Translations under genes and position numbers: made by a program
Origin: DASXRA01 sp036506155
GTDB lineage: Bacteria; Actinomycetota; Actinomycetes; Mycobacteriales; Jatrophihabitantaceae
Assembly (NCBI GenBank): GCA_036506155.1
Contig: DASXSF010000039.1
Coordinates: 1 to 64,000 of the forward strand
Length of the DNA stretch: 64,000 nt
Direction of reading: 5' to 3'
Shown here: positions 43,490-52,212 of the stretch, one piece after another
Layout of the letters: every line of letters begins with the position of its first letter
Numbering within the stretch: position 1 is the first letter of the stretch
Notes under the pieces: generated by a model
What the model was told of the DNA's origin: nothing
Seen by the model: only the letters and a program-made list of their open reading frames with translations
Database searches by the model: none

Positions 43490-44509
43490 ATGTACTACGA
43501 AGACCGTAGTCTACGGCACCAGCGGCTCCTCCAATTGTTCGACCCCTCCCACGGGCGTGGCCTCGAGATCGGGCCGCTCTTCGACCCGGTTGTCCGAAAA
43601 TCCGACGGCGACGTGCAGTACGTCGACGTCCACGAGGTTGAGAAGCTCCGGGAGTACTACGCCGAGCACGATGCCGTTCCCGTCGATGCCATAGTCGAGC
43701 CGGACTTCGTGATCATCGGCCCTGACGGGGCCAGATCACTGCCCGAGGCGGTCACCGAGACGGCAGCGTTCAACTGGGTCGTCGCATCGCATGTGATCGA
43801 ACATGTGCCCGATCTGATCGGCTGGCTCGACGAGGTCGCTGCCGTCCTGGTCGACGGCGGGCAGCTGGTTCTTGTCGTGCCGGACCGGCGGTTCTGCTTC
43901 GATGCGCTGCGCACTCCGACAACGGTGGGCGCGATGCTTCTCGCGCACCATGATCGGGACACGCGGCCGTCGGTTCGCGCGGTGTACGACCACTTCAGCC
44001 GGGCGGTCACGATCGATGCAGTTGCCGCGTGGGCGGGCCACCGGCCGAGCGACGGAGATCGAATCCACACGCCTGACTACGTTCTGGAACGCCTGCGCAG
44101 CGCCACGGACACCGACGAGTACATCGACTGCCACGTCTGGTTGTTCACGCCTCAAGAGTTTCTCGATGGGATCGCGGAGCTGGGTTCCCTGGACTTGATC
44201 GACTTCGTCGTCGAGTCGATTCAGCCGACGCCGCGTGACGAGTTGGAGTTCTACGTTGTGCTGCGCCGCATCCCCAGGGGGGCTGATCAGGAACAGCGTG
44301 CGCAGGCTCGAGCGGCAAGCATCACCCGCGTAGACGATCAGTTCGAGACGCAGGCCGAGGATCCGGTGGCACCACTCACGGACTCCGGCGCGAGGTCGGT
44401 GGTGCTCAGCGCAAAGGAGATCAGGCTGATCGAAAACAAGCGGTCAGTTCTGAACGCGACGCGCAGAGCCGCATCGCGCGCTCGCGGAGCACTCCGCCGG
44501 TCTTCCTGA
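43490..44509 (+). CDS. SAM-dependent methyltransferase of the LEIGP type
   Basis: The 339-residue protein begins MYYEDRSLRH and has GRGLEIGPLFDPVV as SAM-binding motif I, followed by VASHVIEHVPDL. This branch of class I methyltransferases is common in surface-polysaccharide clusters and is often followed, as here, by a charged C-terminal tail (about 270-339, Arg/Ala/Glu-rich). The target sugar is unknown. AGGA precedes the ATG. It is divergent from the nucleotide-sugar dehydrogenase, 185 bp apart, and convergent with the GT-C gene. Confidence 0.82.
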   Translation: MYYEDRSLRHQRLLQLFDPSHGRGLEIGPLFDPVVRKSDGDVQYVDVHEVEKLREYYAEHDAVPVDAIVEPDFVIIGPDGARSLPEAVTETAAFNWVVASHVIEHVPDLIGWLDEVAAVLVDGGQLVLVVPDRRFCFDALRTPTTVGAMLLAHHDRDTRPSVRAVYDHFSRAVTIDAVAAWAGHRPSDGDRIHTPDYVLERLRSATDTDEYIDCHVWLFTPQEFLDGIAELGSLDLIDFVVESIQPTPRDELEFYVVLRRIPRGADQEQRAQARAASITRVDDQFETQAEDPVAPLTDSGARSVVLSAKEIRLIENKRSVLNATRRAASRARGALRRSS

Positions 44510-44518
44510 CGCGGCACA

Positions 44519-44539
44519 GCGCCGAACACGCGGGGGCGC
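44519..44539. terminator. Hairpin between convergent genes
   Basis: GCGCC (44519-44523) pairs with GGCGC (44535-44539) around an 11-nt loop in the 32-bp gap between the methyltransferase and the convergent GT-C gene. It could act in both directions. No U-tract. Confidence 0.3.
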
Positions 44540-44541
44540 CG

Positions 44542-46341
44542 TCAGTTTTCGATCCCGTACCAGACCTGGACGCCGTCCTCCTCGACGGGCGACCTACCGA
44601 GGATCTGCTCGGTGACGTCTATCGCACTCTCGCGGGTACCCGGTTTGTCGTTGAGGAAGGGCCCGATGATCACGGTCTGGACGTCCCACTCCCTCAGTTC
44701 GGCTCGGATTCGCGCCGCGTCGGGCTCGGGGATGTGCGTCGTCGTAGGGGTTAGTGAGCTGTACGTCGTCCGGGTCTGTGACGGCAGGCCCGCGTGATTC
44801 CTGGGCACGATCGCCCAGCCTTCCGGCATGCGAAAGCGCATCCCCGCCTCTGCCTGCCACAGCATCGCGTGCTGCTGCTCGGGCTGGCTCACGTACGGCA
44901 GTACCAGGGCGACCGAACCCTGGGGGATCTGCTTCACGGCGCTGGACGTGAAGTATGCCGGCGCGGGCACCTGCGTCGTCGGCAACAGGCGCGGCACCCA
45001 GGAGACGGCGGCGAACACCAGGGCGAGTGCTCCGACGCCGTGCAGCCAGCGTTTGCGCGATCGCACGATCTCGGTGACGGCCACCGCCAGCCCCATCGCG
45101 ACGAACAGCGTGACGATCACGCTGAGCCGGGCCGGGAGGATCTGATGCAGGACGGGGACGCGGTTGAACGCTGCCCACGGCAAGGGCACGGGGTACTGAT
45201 GGCCCGCTATGTGCAGTCGCGGTCCGAGCGAAAGCACGAGCGCGACGGTGCCCATCAGCGCGGAGAACATCACCACCGGCGTTCGCCAGCGGGCGACCAC
45301 CAGCGCAATCAGGATCACGGCCAGCGGCACGCCGATGTATCCGGTCCACTCCGAGTTATTGCCGCTGAACTTGTCGACGTAGTCGAGAACCCATTCCGGT
45401 CGGAATTTCTGATTGACCGGCAGCAGTGGGTTCAGCAGGTCGGTGATGTAGATGCCGTCGCCGTGGATGGGCTTCGAGATCTTGTTCGATGCGGCGAACT
45501 GTACGTAGAGCGGGTAGGCGGCAAGCGCCAGGAACACACCGACGGCCACGACGGCGGCGCGCACGGCGTACCCCAGCTTCTCCCGGACGCGTCGCCGATG
45601 GAGCATGACGAGGACCAGGACCCCGACCACGGCGAAGATCGCCTCCGACGTCAGTATCTCCTCCGACGTCAACAGCTGGGCGGCTGCGACGAGGCCGAGC
45701 GTGGCGCCGGAGATCCACCAGCGCCACGACTGGCGAACCAGGATCTCGTCCAACAGCAGCAGGGTGAGCGGCAACAGCGGCAGCAGGGTCACGTGGAGGT
45801 GCCCCAGCGACTGGCCGAGTATGAACGGGCAGAAGCCCAGGAGCAGCCCGCCGAGCGCCGCGCCGAGCCGGGACGCCCACCGGCGGAACGCTGCGTATGC
45901 GGTGAGCGCCGTGGTGGGCGGTACCAACAGCATCAGCAGGTTGTAGCTGACGACCGGCCCCCAGGTCAGTGTGACCGGCGAGAGGAGCAGCCCGGGCGCG
46001 ATGTCTGACGTGTTCCACATCAGATTCGTGCCGGCAGGGTACTGGAGGTAGTTCGTCAGCAGCGGGTTGTTCGCGTGGCTGAGTGCGAAGACGCACCAGC
46101 GCAGGAACCACATCTGCTGTTCCGGGTCACCCTGTCCGCCGGCCCAGCTTTCGCTCGGATGCGCCCATGCCCGGTGGTAATAGCAGAAGCTCAACGCCAA
46201 ACCGACAGCGAAGACCGCTGCCGGCCACAGCCAACCGGCGAGGGCGTGACGGCGGTGTGCGGACGCCGGTGGCGGCAGCGGCCGCGCCTCCAGCGCGGTC
46301 GGCTGCTCTAAAGTTGCGTCGATCTCTCCTGTGGCGGTCAC
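44542..46341 (-). CDS. GT-C family integral membrane glycosyltransferase
   Basis: The 599-residue protein has about a dozen hydrophobic helices and, in the first external loop, GGQGDPEQQMWFLRW, a GT-C-type acidic motif also followed by YLQYPAGTNLMWNTSD. The C-terminal domain (about 460-599) is extracytoplasmic. GTG at 46341 gives a 4-nt overlap with the upstream synthase gene (GTGA); an ATG at 46383 would extend it by 14 residues. Coupling to a polyprenyl-phosphate glycosyltransferase suggests that the upstream enzyme makes the lipid-sugar donor used here. Confidence 0.8.
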   Translation of the reverse strand: MTATGEIDATLEQPTALEARPLPPPASAHRRHALAGWLWPAAVFAVGLALSFCYYHRAWAHPSESWAGGQGDPEQQMWFLRWCVFALSHANNPLLTNYLQYPAGTNLMWNTSDIAPGLLLSPVTLTWGPVVSYNLLMLLVPPTTALTAYAAFRRWASRLGAALGGLLLGFCPFILGQSLGHLHVTLLPLLPLTLLLLDEILVRQSWRWWISGATLGLVAAAQLLTSEEILTSEAIFAVVGVLVLVMLHRRRVREKLGYAVRAAVVAVGVFLALAAYPLYVQFAASNKISKPIHGDGIYITDLLNPLLPVNQKFRPEWVLDYVDKFSGNNSEWTGYIGVPLAVILIALVVARWRTPVVMFSALMGTVALVLSLGPRLHIAGHQYPVPLPWAAFNRVPVLHQILPARLSVIVTLFVAMGLAVAVTEIVRSRKRWLHGVGALALVFAAVSWVPRLLPTTQVPAPAYFTSSAVKQIPQGSVALVLPYVSQPEQQHAMLWQAEAGMRFRMPEGWAIVPRNHAGLPSQTRTTYSSLTPTTTHIPEPDAARIRAELREWDVQTVIIGPFLNDKPGTRESAIDVTEQILGRSPVEEDGVQVWYGIEN

Positions 46342-47378
46342 CGTTTGGCAGCTACCGGCACGTCCGGGCTGGCCTGATCCCATCCGATGTCAATGGGGTC
46401 CGGCAACAACTCGGACCGAGCCGGGGGGCGTTCACCGACGCCGAAGCGCATCTTCTTGGTGTGCTCGAGGGTGTCTTCGATCAGTGTCCGGTTGGTGCGA
46501 ATGAGATCGGAGATGATGCCGATGATCACGCTCAGGAAGGACATGATCAGCAGTACCACGCCGATCAGCAAGGACTGCAGGTGCCCGCTGGGATGGGTAT
46601 CGACCACCTGCAGGCTGGCCCAGCGGATGAACGGCACGAGCCCGAGGATGCCGAAGAACGCGGCCAACCACGTGAAGATCACATACGGCTTGTACATGAT
46701 ATAGGCGCGGATGATCGCGCCTGCAGACATGCGCACGTGCTGGCCCAGTGAGGTGAACAGTCGCGACTCCCGGGTCTTGCCATTGGTCACGACCGGAATG
46801 CTGTCGATCTCCAGCTTCTTGTTGCCTGCCTGGATGATCGTCTCCATGCAGTAGCTGAACCGGGTGATCGTGTTCAACTGCATGAGGCTCTCACGCGAGT
46901 AGGCACGGAAGCCGCTCGCGGCGTCCGGCACGTCCGTGCCCGCCGCCAGGTTGACAATCCTGCTGCCGATCCTCTGCAGCAGGATCTTCAGCCGGGAGAA
47001 GTGCGCCACGAGGTGCACTTGCCGGTCGGCGATGACGATGTCCGCCTTGCCCTGGATGATGGGCTGCACCAGATCCGGGATGCGGTCCTGCGGGTACTGG
47101 TTGTCGCCGTCGGTGTTGACGACGATGTCCGCGCCGAGTTCGAGCGCGCGTTGCACGCCGTCGTGGAATGCCCGGCCCAGGCCCTGGTTGCGCGCATGGC
47201 GCACGAAGTGCCGCACCCCGTGCGCCTTGGCCACCTCGACGGTGCGGTCAGTGGAGCCGTCGTCGATGACCAGGGTGACGATCTCGTCGATCCCGGGAAT
47301 CCGTTCGGGGATCGACTCGAGAACGAGCGGCAGCGTCTGCTCCTCGTTCAGGCACGGCACCTGCACGACCAGTCGCAA
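46338..47378 (-). CDS. Polyprenyl-phosphate glycosyltransferase with C-terminal membrane helices
   Basis: The 346-residue GT2 protein begins, from the TTG at 47378, MRLVVQVPCLNEEQTLPLVL, the usual start of this family, with AAGGTGG 5 nt upstream. It has VIDDGSTD, NTDGDNQYP, and two hydrophobic helices near residues 235-310. It should make a polyprenyl-phosphate sugar at the inner face of the membrane. An ATG five codons earlier (47393) is possible but has no ribosome binding site. The gene overlaps the GT-C gene by 4 nt. Confidence 0.85.
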   Translation of the reverse strand: MRLVVQVPCLNEEQTLPLVLESIPERIPGIDEIVTLVIDDGSTDRTVEVAKAHGVRHFVRHARNQGLGRAFHDGVQRALELGADIVVNTDGDNQYPQDRIPDLVQPIIQGKADIVIADRQVHLVAHFSRLKILLQRIGSRIVNLAAGTDVPDAASGFRAYSRESLMQLNTITRFSYCMETIIQAGNKKLEIDSIPVVTNGKTRESRLFTSLGQHVRMSAGAIIRAYIMYKPYVIFTWLAAFFGILGLVPFIRWASLQVVDTHPSGHLQSLLIGVVLLIMSFLSVIIGIISDLIRTNRTLIEDTLEHTKKMRFGVGERPPARSELLPDPIDIGWDQASPDVPVAAKR

Positions 47379-47428
47379 GCAAACCACCTTCATAGGAGGC
47401 GCGCGGGCGGAATCGAACCTGCGTGATT

Positions 47429-48166
47429 CTAGCGAGCGACGACCGCGAGAAGCCGCTGGGCCAACTCTGGGAGGCAGATCAGCAGGTCGGGCAGGTAGGG
47501 GTGGGGCTGGTTGTACTCGAGCGGGCTGCCGTCGAGGCGTGACGCGGAAAGGCCCGCCGCCAGGGCCACGCCGACCGGTGCGGCCGAGTCCCACTCCCAC
47601 TGGCCGCCTGCGTGCAGGTACGCGTCGGCGTCGCCGCGCAGCACCGCCATCGCCTTGGCGCCCGCGGACCCCATCGGCCGAAGCTCAGCTCCGATGGCCG
47701 CCGCTACGGCCGGCGCGAACACGGGCGGCCGGCTGTCGCTGACGACGATCACCGGACGGGCGCGGTCGTGGCGCACCGCCCTTGCTGTATCGCTCGCGTA
47801 CACGGCATCAAGGGCGGGCTGGGCCACCGCGGCTGCGGTGATGCCGCGCGCTGCCTCCCACAAGGCGACGTGCACCGCCCAGTCCGACCGGCCGGGCATG
47901 GCGAACTCGCGGGTGCCGTCCAGCGGGTCGACGATCCAGACTCGCCGGCTTGACAGCCGCGCCGGGCTGTCCGCCGACTCCTCGGACAGCACCGCGTCGC
48001 CCGGCCGGGCTGCGGCAAGCTCACGAATCAGGTACGCGTTCGACTCGACGTCGCCGCGCGCGCCGAGTTCCTTTCCGGTGAGCCCGGCCGTCGCGCGCAG
48101 TTCGAGCAGCAGGTCCCCGGCGCCGGCCGCCAGTCGCGCCGCGAGGCGGGCATCCGTCTGCCTCAT
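47429..48166 (-). CDS. cysQ: CysQ-like 3'(2'),5'-bisphosphate nucleotidase (inositol monophosphatase family)
   Basis: The 245-residue protein has the metal-dependent phosphatase motifs EES at 62-64, DPLDGT at 80-85 and WEWDSAAP near 190. Because it follows cysD and cysNC on the same strand it most likely removes the 3'-phosphate from PAP or PAPS, though inositol or fructose-1,6-bisphosphate phosphatase activity is possible in this family. The ATG at 48166 abuts a copy of the intergenic repeat, whose GAAGAG end serves as its ribosome binding site. The longer upstream frame reads through the repeat and is rejected. Confidence 0.85.
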   Translation of the reverse strand: MRQTDARLAARLAAGAGDLLLELRATAGLTGKELGARGDVESNAYLIRELAAARPGDAVLSEESADSPARLSSRRVWIVDPLDGTREFAMPGRSDWAVHVALWEAARGITAAAVAQPALDAVYASDTARAVRHDRARPVIVVSDSRPPVFAPAVAAAIGAELRPMGSAGAKAMAVLRGDADAYLHAGGQWEWDSAAPVGVALAAGLSASRLDGSPLEYNQPHPYLPDLLICLPELAQRLLAVVAR

Positions 48167-48168
48167 CG

Positions 48169-48192
48169 GCTCTTCGCGCGAACCCTCATCGC
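48169..48192 (-). repeat. Core of dispersed intergenic repeat next to cysQ start
   Basis: Read from 48192 on the minus strand, the sequence matches the first 24 nt of copies A and B with two substitutions (GCGATGAGGGTTCGCGCGAAGAGC). It ends 2 nt before the cysQ start codon. Upstream, GAGCGAGCGAGC and GAGCGCAACGAGCG words fill the gap to the cysNC stop at 48250. Confidence 0.65.
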
Positions 48193-48249
48193 GGCGCTCG
48201 TTGCGCTCCGTGTCCTCAGCGGCGCGGTGCGCGTGCGATGCTCGCTCGC

Positions 48250-50076
48250 TCACGACTCGAGGAAGCGCAGGATCAGCTCCGCCTGGGCAGGCGGCTCGCC
48301 GTGCTCGGGACGCAGCAGGAGGTCCGGCGAGAGCGGCGCCTCGTAGGGGTCGTCGATGCCGGTGAAGTGGGCAAGCTCGCCGGCCCGAGCCTTCGCGTAC
48401 AGGCCCTTCGGGTCGCGTTCCTCGCACACCGCGAGCGGCGTGTCGACGAAGATCTCGGTGAACGGGACGCCCGCGTCGGCGTGTGCCGCCCGGACCTGGT
48501 CACGGTCGGAGCGGTACGGACTGACCAGCGACACGATCGCGATCACCCCGGCGTCCGCGAGCAGCTTGGCCACCTGCCCGACCCGGCGGACATTCTCGGC
48601 CCGGTCGGCGGCACTGAACCCCAGATCGGCGTTGAGACCGTGGCGCAGGTTGTCGCCGTCGAGCATGTAGGCGGGACGCCCCGAGGCGACGAGTCGCCGC
48701 TCCAACTCGGCGGCCACCGTGGACTTGCCGGAGCCGGACAACCCGGTCAGCCACACCGTCCGTCCCTGGGTGGCACGGTCCTCACGGCTCACCGTTGCCT
48801 TGTGCGACGAGACGTGCGACTCGTGCTGGCTGGGCCCGGTGATCATGCCGGCGGCGACGGTGTTGTTGGTCGCCTCGTCCACCAGAATGAAGCTGCCGGT
48901 GTCGCGGTTGCGGCGGTACGGGTCGAAGTGCAACGGATGCTGGGTGCGCACCCTGATGCGGCCGATTTCATTCAGCGAGAGCGATTCGGCCGTGATGTCG
49001 CGGTGCAGCGTGTTGATGTCGAGGCGGTAATCCAGTTGCTGCACGGTGGCGCGGGTCGAACGGGTCGTGTGCTGCAGCGTGTACTTGGTCCCCGCGGTCA
49101 GCGAGGCCGCGGATGTCAGCCAGCAGACCAGCGCGTCGATGTCCTGGCCGGCGTGCGGGCGGTTCGCCGGCCGGCAGATCAGGTCGCCGCGGCCGATGTC
49201 GATGTGGTCGGCCAGTTGCAACGTCACCGCCTGCCCTGCGAAGGCTTCGTCGATCCGCGTCCCGCCCGGCCGCCACACCGCCTCTACCGTTGTCGAGAAG
49301 CCGGACGGCAAGACGGTGACCTCGTCGCCGGGTTTGAACGTGCCACCGGCGACCGTGCCGGCGTAGCCCCGGAAGTCCGACTGTTGTGGGCGGATCACGT
49401 ACTGCACGGGGAACCGTGGGTCGATCAGGTTGCGGTCGGAGGAGACGTGCACCTCCTCGAGGTGGTGCAGCAGCGACATGCCCTCGTACCACGGCATCGC
49501 ATCGCTTCGCTGCACCACGTTGTCCCCGCCGAGCGCCGACATCGGGATGAACGACATGTCGGTGATCTCGAGCTTCATCGCGAAGCGGCGGAACTCCTCG
49601 CGGATCTCGCCGTAGCGCTCCTGGGAGAAGTCGACCAGGTCCATCTTGTTGACGCACACCACCAGGTGCGGGATGCCCAGCAGGCTGGCGAGGAACGCGT
49701 GGCGGCGTGACTGCTCCAGCACCCCGTTGCGTGCGTCGATCAGGATCATCGCCAGGTCCGCCGTAGACGCACCGGTGACCATGTTGCGGGTGTACTGGAT
49801 GTGGCCCGGCGTATCGGCGATGATGAATTTGCGCTTGGGGGTGGCGAAGTAGCGGTACGCGACGTCGATCGTGATGCCCTGCTCGCGCTCGGCACGCAAC
49901 CCGTCGGTGAGAAGCGCAAGGTCGGGGCCGTCGTGCCCGCGTTCATGGCTGGTCCGCTCCACCGCGGAGAGTTGATCTTCGAATATGGCTTTGGAGTCGT
50001 AGAGCAGCCGTCCGATGAGGGTCGACTTACCGTCGTCCACACTTCCGGCGGTCGCGATGCGCAGCAGTTGCGACAT
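48250..50076 (-). CDS. cysNC: Bifunctional sulfate adenylyltransferase subunit 1 / adenylylsulfate kinase
   Basis: The 608-residue protein fuses CysN (about 1-425), an EF-Tu-like GTPase with P-loop GSVDDGKST at 11-19, DTPGHIQYTRNM and NKMDLVD, to CysC (about 435-608), with GLSGSGKST near 443, DGDNLRHGLN and IVSLVSPYR. With CysD it makes APS from sulfate and ATP driven by GTP hydrolysis, and the CysC part phosphorylates APS to PAPS. The ATG at 50076 follows CAGGGA; a 40-nt spacer from cysD holds a GAGCGAGCGAAGCGG-type repeat. Confidence 0.97.
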   Translation of the reverse strand: MSQLLRIATAGSVDDGKSTLIGRLLYDSKAIFEDQLSAVERTSHERGHDGPDLALLTDGLRAEREQGITIDVAYRYFATPKRKFIIADTPGHIQYTRNMVTGASTADLAMILIDARNGVLEQSRRHAFLASLLGIPHLVVCVNKMDLVDFSQERYGEIREEFRRFAMKLEITDMSFIPMSALGGDNVVQRSDAMPWYEGMSLLHHLEEVHVSSDRNLIDPRFPVQYVIRPQQSDFRGYAGTVAGGTFKPGDEVTVLPSGFSTTVEAVWRPGGTRIDEAFAGQAVTLQLADHIDIGRGDLICRPANRPHAGQDIDALVCWLTSAASLTAGTKYTLQHTTRSTRATVQQLDYRLDINTLHRDITAESLSLNEIGRIRVRTQHPLHFDPYRRNRDTGSFILVDEATNNTVAAGMITGPSQHESHVSSHKATVSREDRATQGRTVWLTGLSGSGKSTVAAELERRLVASGRPAYMLDGDNLRHGLNADLGFSAADRAENVRRVGQVAKLLADAGVIAIVSLVSPYRSDRDQVRAAHADAGVPFTEIFVDTPLAVCEERDPKGLYAKARAGELAHFTGIDDPYEAPLSPDLLLRPEHGEPPAQAELILRFLES

Positions 50077-50116
50077 CAGATTCCCTGCTCGGAGCGCTCG
50101 CCGCTTCGCTCGCTCA

Positions 50117-51028
50117 CTAGAAGTAGCCCTCCTTCTTGCGGTCTTCCATGCCTGCCTCTGAGATCCGGTCGTCGGCGCGAGTAGCGCCACGCTCGGTCAG
50201 CCGCGCTGCCGCCACCTCGGCGACGACGGCCTCCGGTGTGGCCGCTGTCGACTCCACACATCCGGTGCACGTGGCGTCGCCGATGGTGCGGAACCGCACG
50301 ACCGCATCGAACGGGGTCTCGCTCTCGAGACGATCGAGGAACCTGGTGTCGGCGAGCAGCATCCCGTCCCTTTCGATCACCCGCCGCTTGTGCGCGTAGT
50401 AGAGGGACGGCAGTTCGATGTCGTTGTCGCGGATGTAGGACCAGATGTCGAGCTCCGTCCAGTTCGACAATGGAAAGACGCGGATGTTCTCGCCCTTGCG
50501 GTGCCGGCCGTTGTAGAGGTTCCACAGCTCCGGGCGTTGGTTGCGCGGATCCCACTGGCCGAACTCGTCCCGGAAGCTGAACACCCGTTCCTTAGCGCGC
50601 GCCTTCTCCTCGTCGCGGCGGGCACCGCCGAACACCGCGCCGAACCGGTTTTCGCCAATGGCCCGAAGCAGCGTCGTGGTCTGGAGCCGGTTGCGGCTCG
50701 CGCCCGGGCCGGTGTCCTCGACGACGCGACCGGCGTCGATGTCGTCCTGCACGTAGGCGACGATCAGCCGCACCCCGAGCTGGGCGACGGTGCGGTCGCG
50801 GAACTCGATCACTTCGTCGAAGTTGTGCCCTGTGTCGATGTGCATGACCGGGAAGGGGATCGGCGCCGGCCAGAACGCCTTCGCCGCTGTGTAGAGCATC
50901 ACGACCGAGTCCTTGCCCCCGGAGAAGAGCAGCGCCGGACGTTCGATGGTGGCGGCGACCTCGCGGAATATGTGCACGGCTTCCGCTTCGAGCTTGTCGA
51001 GGTGGGACAGCTCGTACGTCGCGGTCAT
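50117..51028 (-). CDS. cysD: Sulfate adenylyltransferase subunit 2
   Basis: The 303-residue PP-loop ATPase has SGGKDS at 36-41, HIDTGHNFDE, GGARRDEEKARAKER and NLYNGR, and ends with the family's typical KKEGYF. With the CysN part of the next gene it forms ATP sulfurylase. First gene of a cysD-cysNC-cysQ run. The ATG at 51028 follows GAGGA. It is divergent from a glycosyltransferase; the shared 64-bp gap holds a TAGGCT/TAGCCT hexamer usable in either direction. Confidence 0.97.
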   Translation of the reverse strand: MTATYELSHLDKLEAEAVHIFREVAATIERPALLFSGGKDSVVMLYTAAKAFWPAPIPFPVMHIDTGHNFDEVIEFRDRTVAQLGVRLIVAYVQDDIDAGRVVEDTGPGASRNRLQTTTLLRAIGENRFGAVFGGARRDEEKARAKERVFSFRDEFGQWDPRNQRPELWNLYNGRHRKGENIRVFPLSNWTELDIWSYIRDNDIELPSLYYAHKRRVIERDGMLLADTRFLDRLESETPFDAVVRFRTIGDATCTGCVESTAATPEAVVAEVAAARLTERGATRADDRISEAGMEDRKKEGYF

Positions 51029-51079
51029 ACTCGTCCTCGTCTGTCGGGGATGTCGGCACGGGCTGGCGGAGCGTCCGAA

Positions 51080-51085
51080 TAGCCT
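51080..51085 (+). promoter_or_regulatory. -10 element of a probably leaderless glycosyltransferase mRNA
   Basis: TAGCCT is followed by 7 nt and the GTG at 51093. No Shine-Dalgarno sequence precedes that start. Read on the other strand the same bases, extended, give TAGGCT, a possible -10 for cysD. Confidence 0.4.
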
Positions 51086-51092
51086 AAGCGAC

Positions 51093-52202
51093 GTGCAGGC
51101 CGCAATCTTCCTCGAGCAGGCACTGGCGCCCGTGTCCGGGGGCACCGGCCGGTACTCGGTCGAGCTTGCCGCGGCCCTGGCACGTACCGCAAACCAGGGT
51201 GATTCGGTCACGTCCTGGACGGCGTGGCACCGCGACACATCGGCGGCCGTCGTCGCCGGCGTCGCCGGGCCACGCCGGCTCCCGGTGCCCCGGCGTGCGC
51301 TTGCCGAAGCATGGCGACGCGGCGTGGGGCCGGCGCCGCGTGGTGTCAGCGTTCTGCACGCGCCGACACTGCTTGTGCCGCCCGCCAGGCGATACCCGCT
51401 CGTAGTCACGGTCCACGACACGGTGCCATGGACGCATCCGGACACGCTGACGCCACGCGGAGCTCACTGGCACCGCGCGATGGCCGAGCGTGCGGCCCGG
51501 ACCGCCGCGGCGATCGCCGTCCCCACCCAGGCAGTCGCCGACGAGCTGGCAGCGGTGTTGCCCGCGATGCGCGCCGTCCCGGTACACGTGCTCGGTGCCG
51601 GCGTGGCGAGGGGTGTCGTGCGCGAGCCCGACGTTGAGTACGCCGCCAGCGTCGCCGCGACGCTGGCGCTGCCGGAGCGGTTCGTGTTGTCGCTCGCAAC
51701 GCTTGAGCCACGCAAGGGGCTGGACGTCCTCATCGGGGCGTTGGCGACGATCGGCGGCTCGGCGCCGCAGTTGCTCGTCGTCGGCCAGGCCGGCTGGGGC
51801 GGAGTAGACCCGGCGGGCGCTGCCAGCCGGGCCGGTCTTCCGCCCGGGCGGCTGCGGGTACTGGGCCGCCTCGGCGATGCGGAACTCGCCGTGGTGCTTC
51901 GGCGGGCCACGATGCTCGTCGCGCCGAGCCGGGCGGAGGGGTTCGGGCTGCCGGTCGCCGAGGCCATGGCCGTCGGGACTCCCGTCGTGTGCTCGGACGC
52001 ACCCGCTCTGGTCGAGGTCGCGGGCGGCGCTGCCGCCGTGGTGCCGCGCGGTGACGCCGCCGCGCTCGCCGCGGTGATCGCAAAGCTGCTCGACGACGTG
52101 GCCGAACGCCACCGCATGGTCCTCGCCGGCCGTTCCCGTGCCGTCGCGTTCGACTGGGACCGGGTCGCCGAGCGCGCCTGGGCGCTGTACCGCAGCCTCT
52201 AG
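51093..52202 (+). CDS. Family 4 glycosyltransferase
   Basis: The 369-residue GT-B protein has the SGGTGRYSVELAAAL opening, VTVHDTVPW, LATLEPRKGLD and the donor-binding region PSRAEGFGLPVAEAMAVG, with the two glutamates typical of GT4. It resembles mannosyl- or rhamnosyltransferases such as those adding early sugars to lipid carriers. Relatives nearby are at 52988 and 55141. The GTG start is chosen from the family N-terminus and a -10 hexamer 7 nt upstream; the longer frame overlaps cysD. Confidence 0.87.
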   Translation: MQAAIFLEQALAPVSGGTGRYSVELAAALARTANQGDSVTSWTAWHRDTSAAVVAGVAGPRRLPVPRRALAEAWRRGVGPAPRGVSVLHAPTLLVPPARRYPLVVTVHDTVPWTHPDTLTPRGAHWHRAMAERAARTAAAIAVPTQAVADELAAVLPAMRAVPVHVLGAGVARGVVREPDVEYAASVAATLALPERFVLSLATLEPRKGLDVLIGALATIGGSAPQLLVVGQAGWGGVDPAGAASRAGLPPGRLRVLGRLGDAELAVVLRRATMLVAPSRAEGFGLPVAEAMAVGTPVVCSDAPALVEVAGGAAAVVPRGDAAALAAVIAKLLDDVAERHRMVLAGRSRAVAFDWDRVAERAWALYRSL

Positions 52203-52212
52203 AAGGCTGGAC

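Noticed and set aside
47394..47428. Intact tRNA gene
   Set aside because: Only a weak 3'-end resemblance; no anticodon arm, D-arm or paired acceptor 5' strand.
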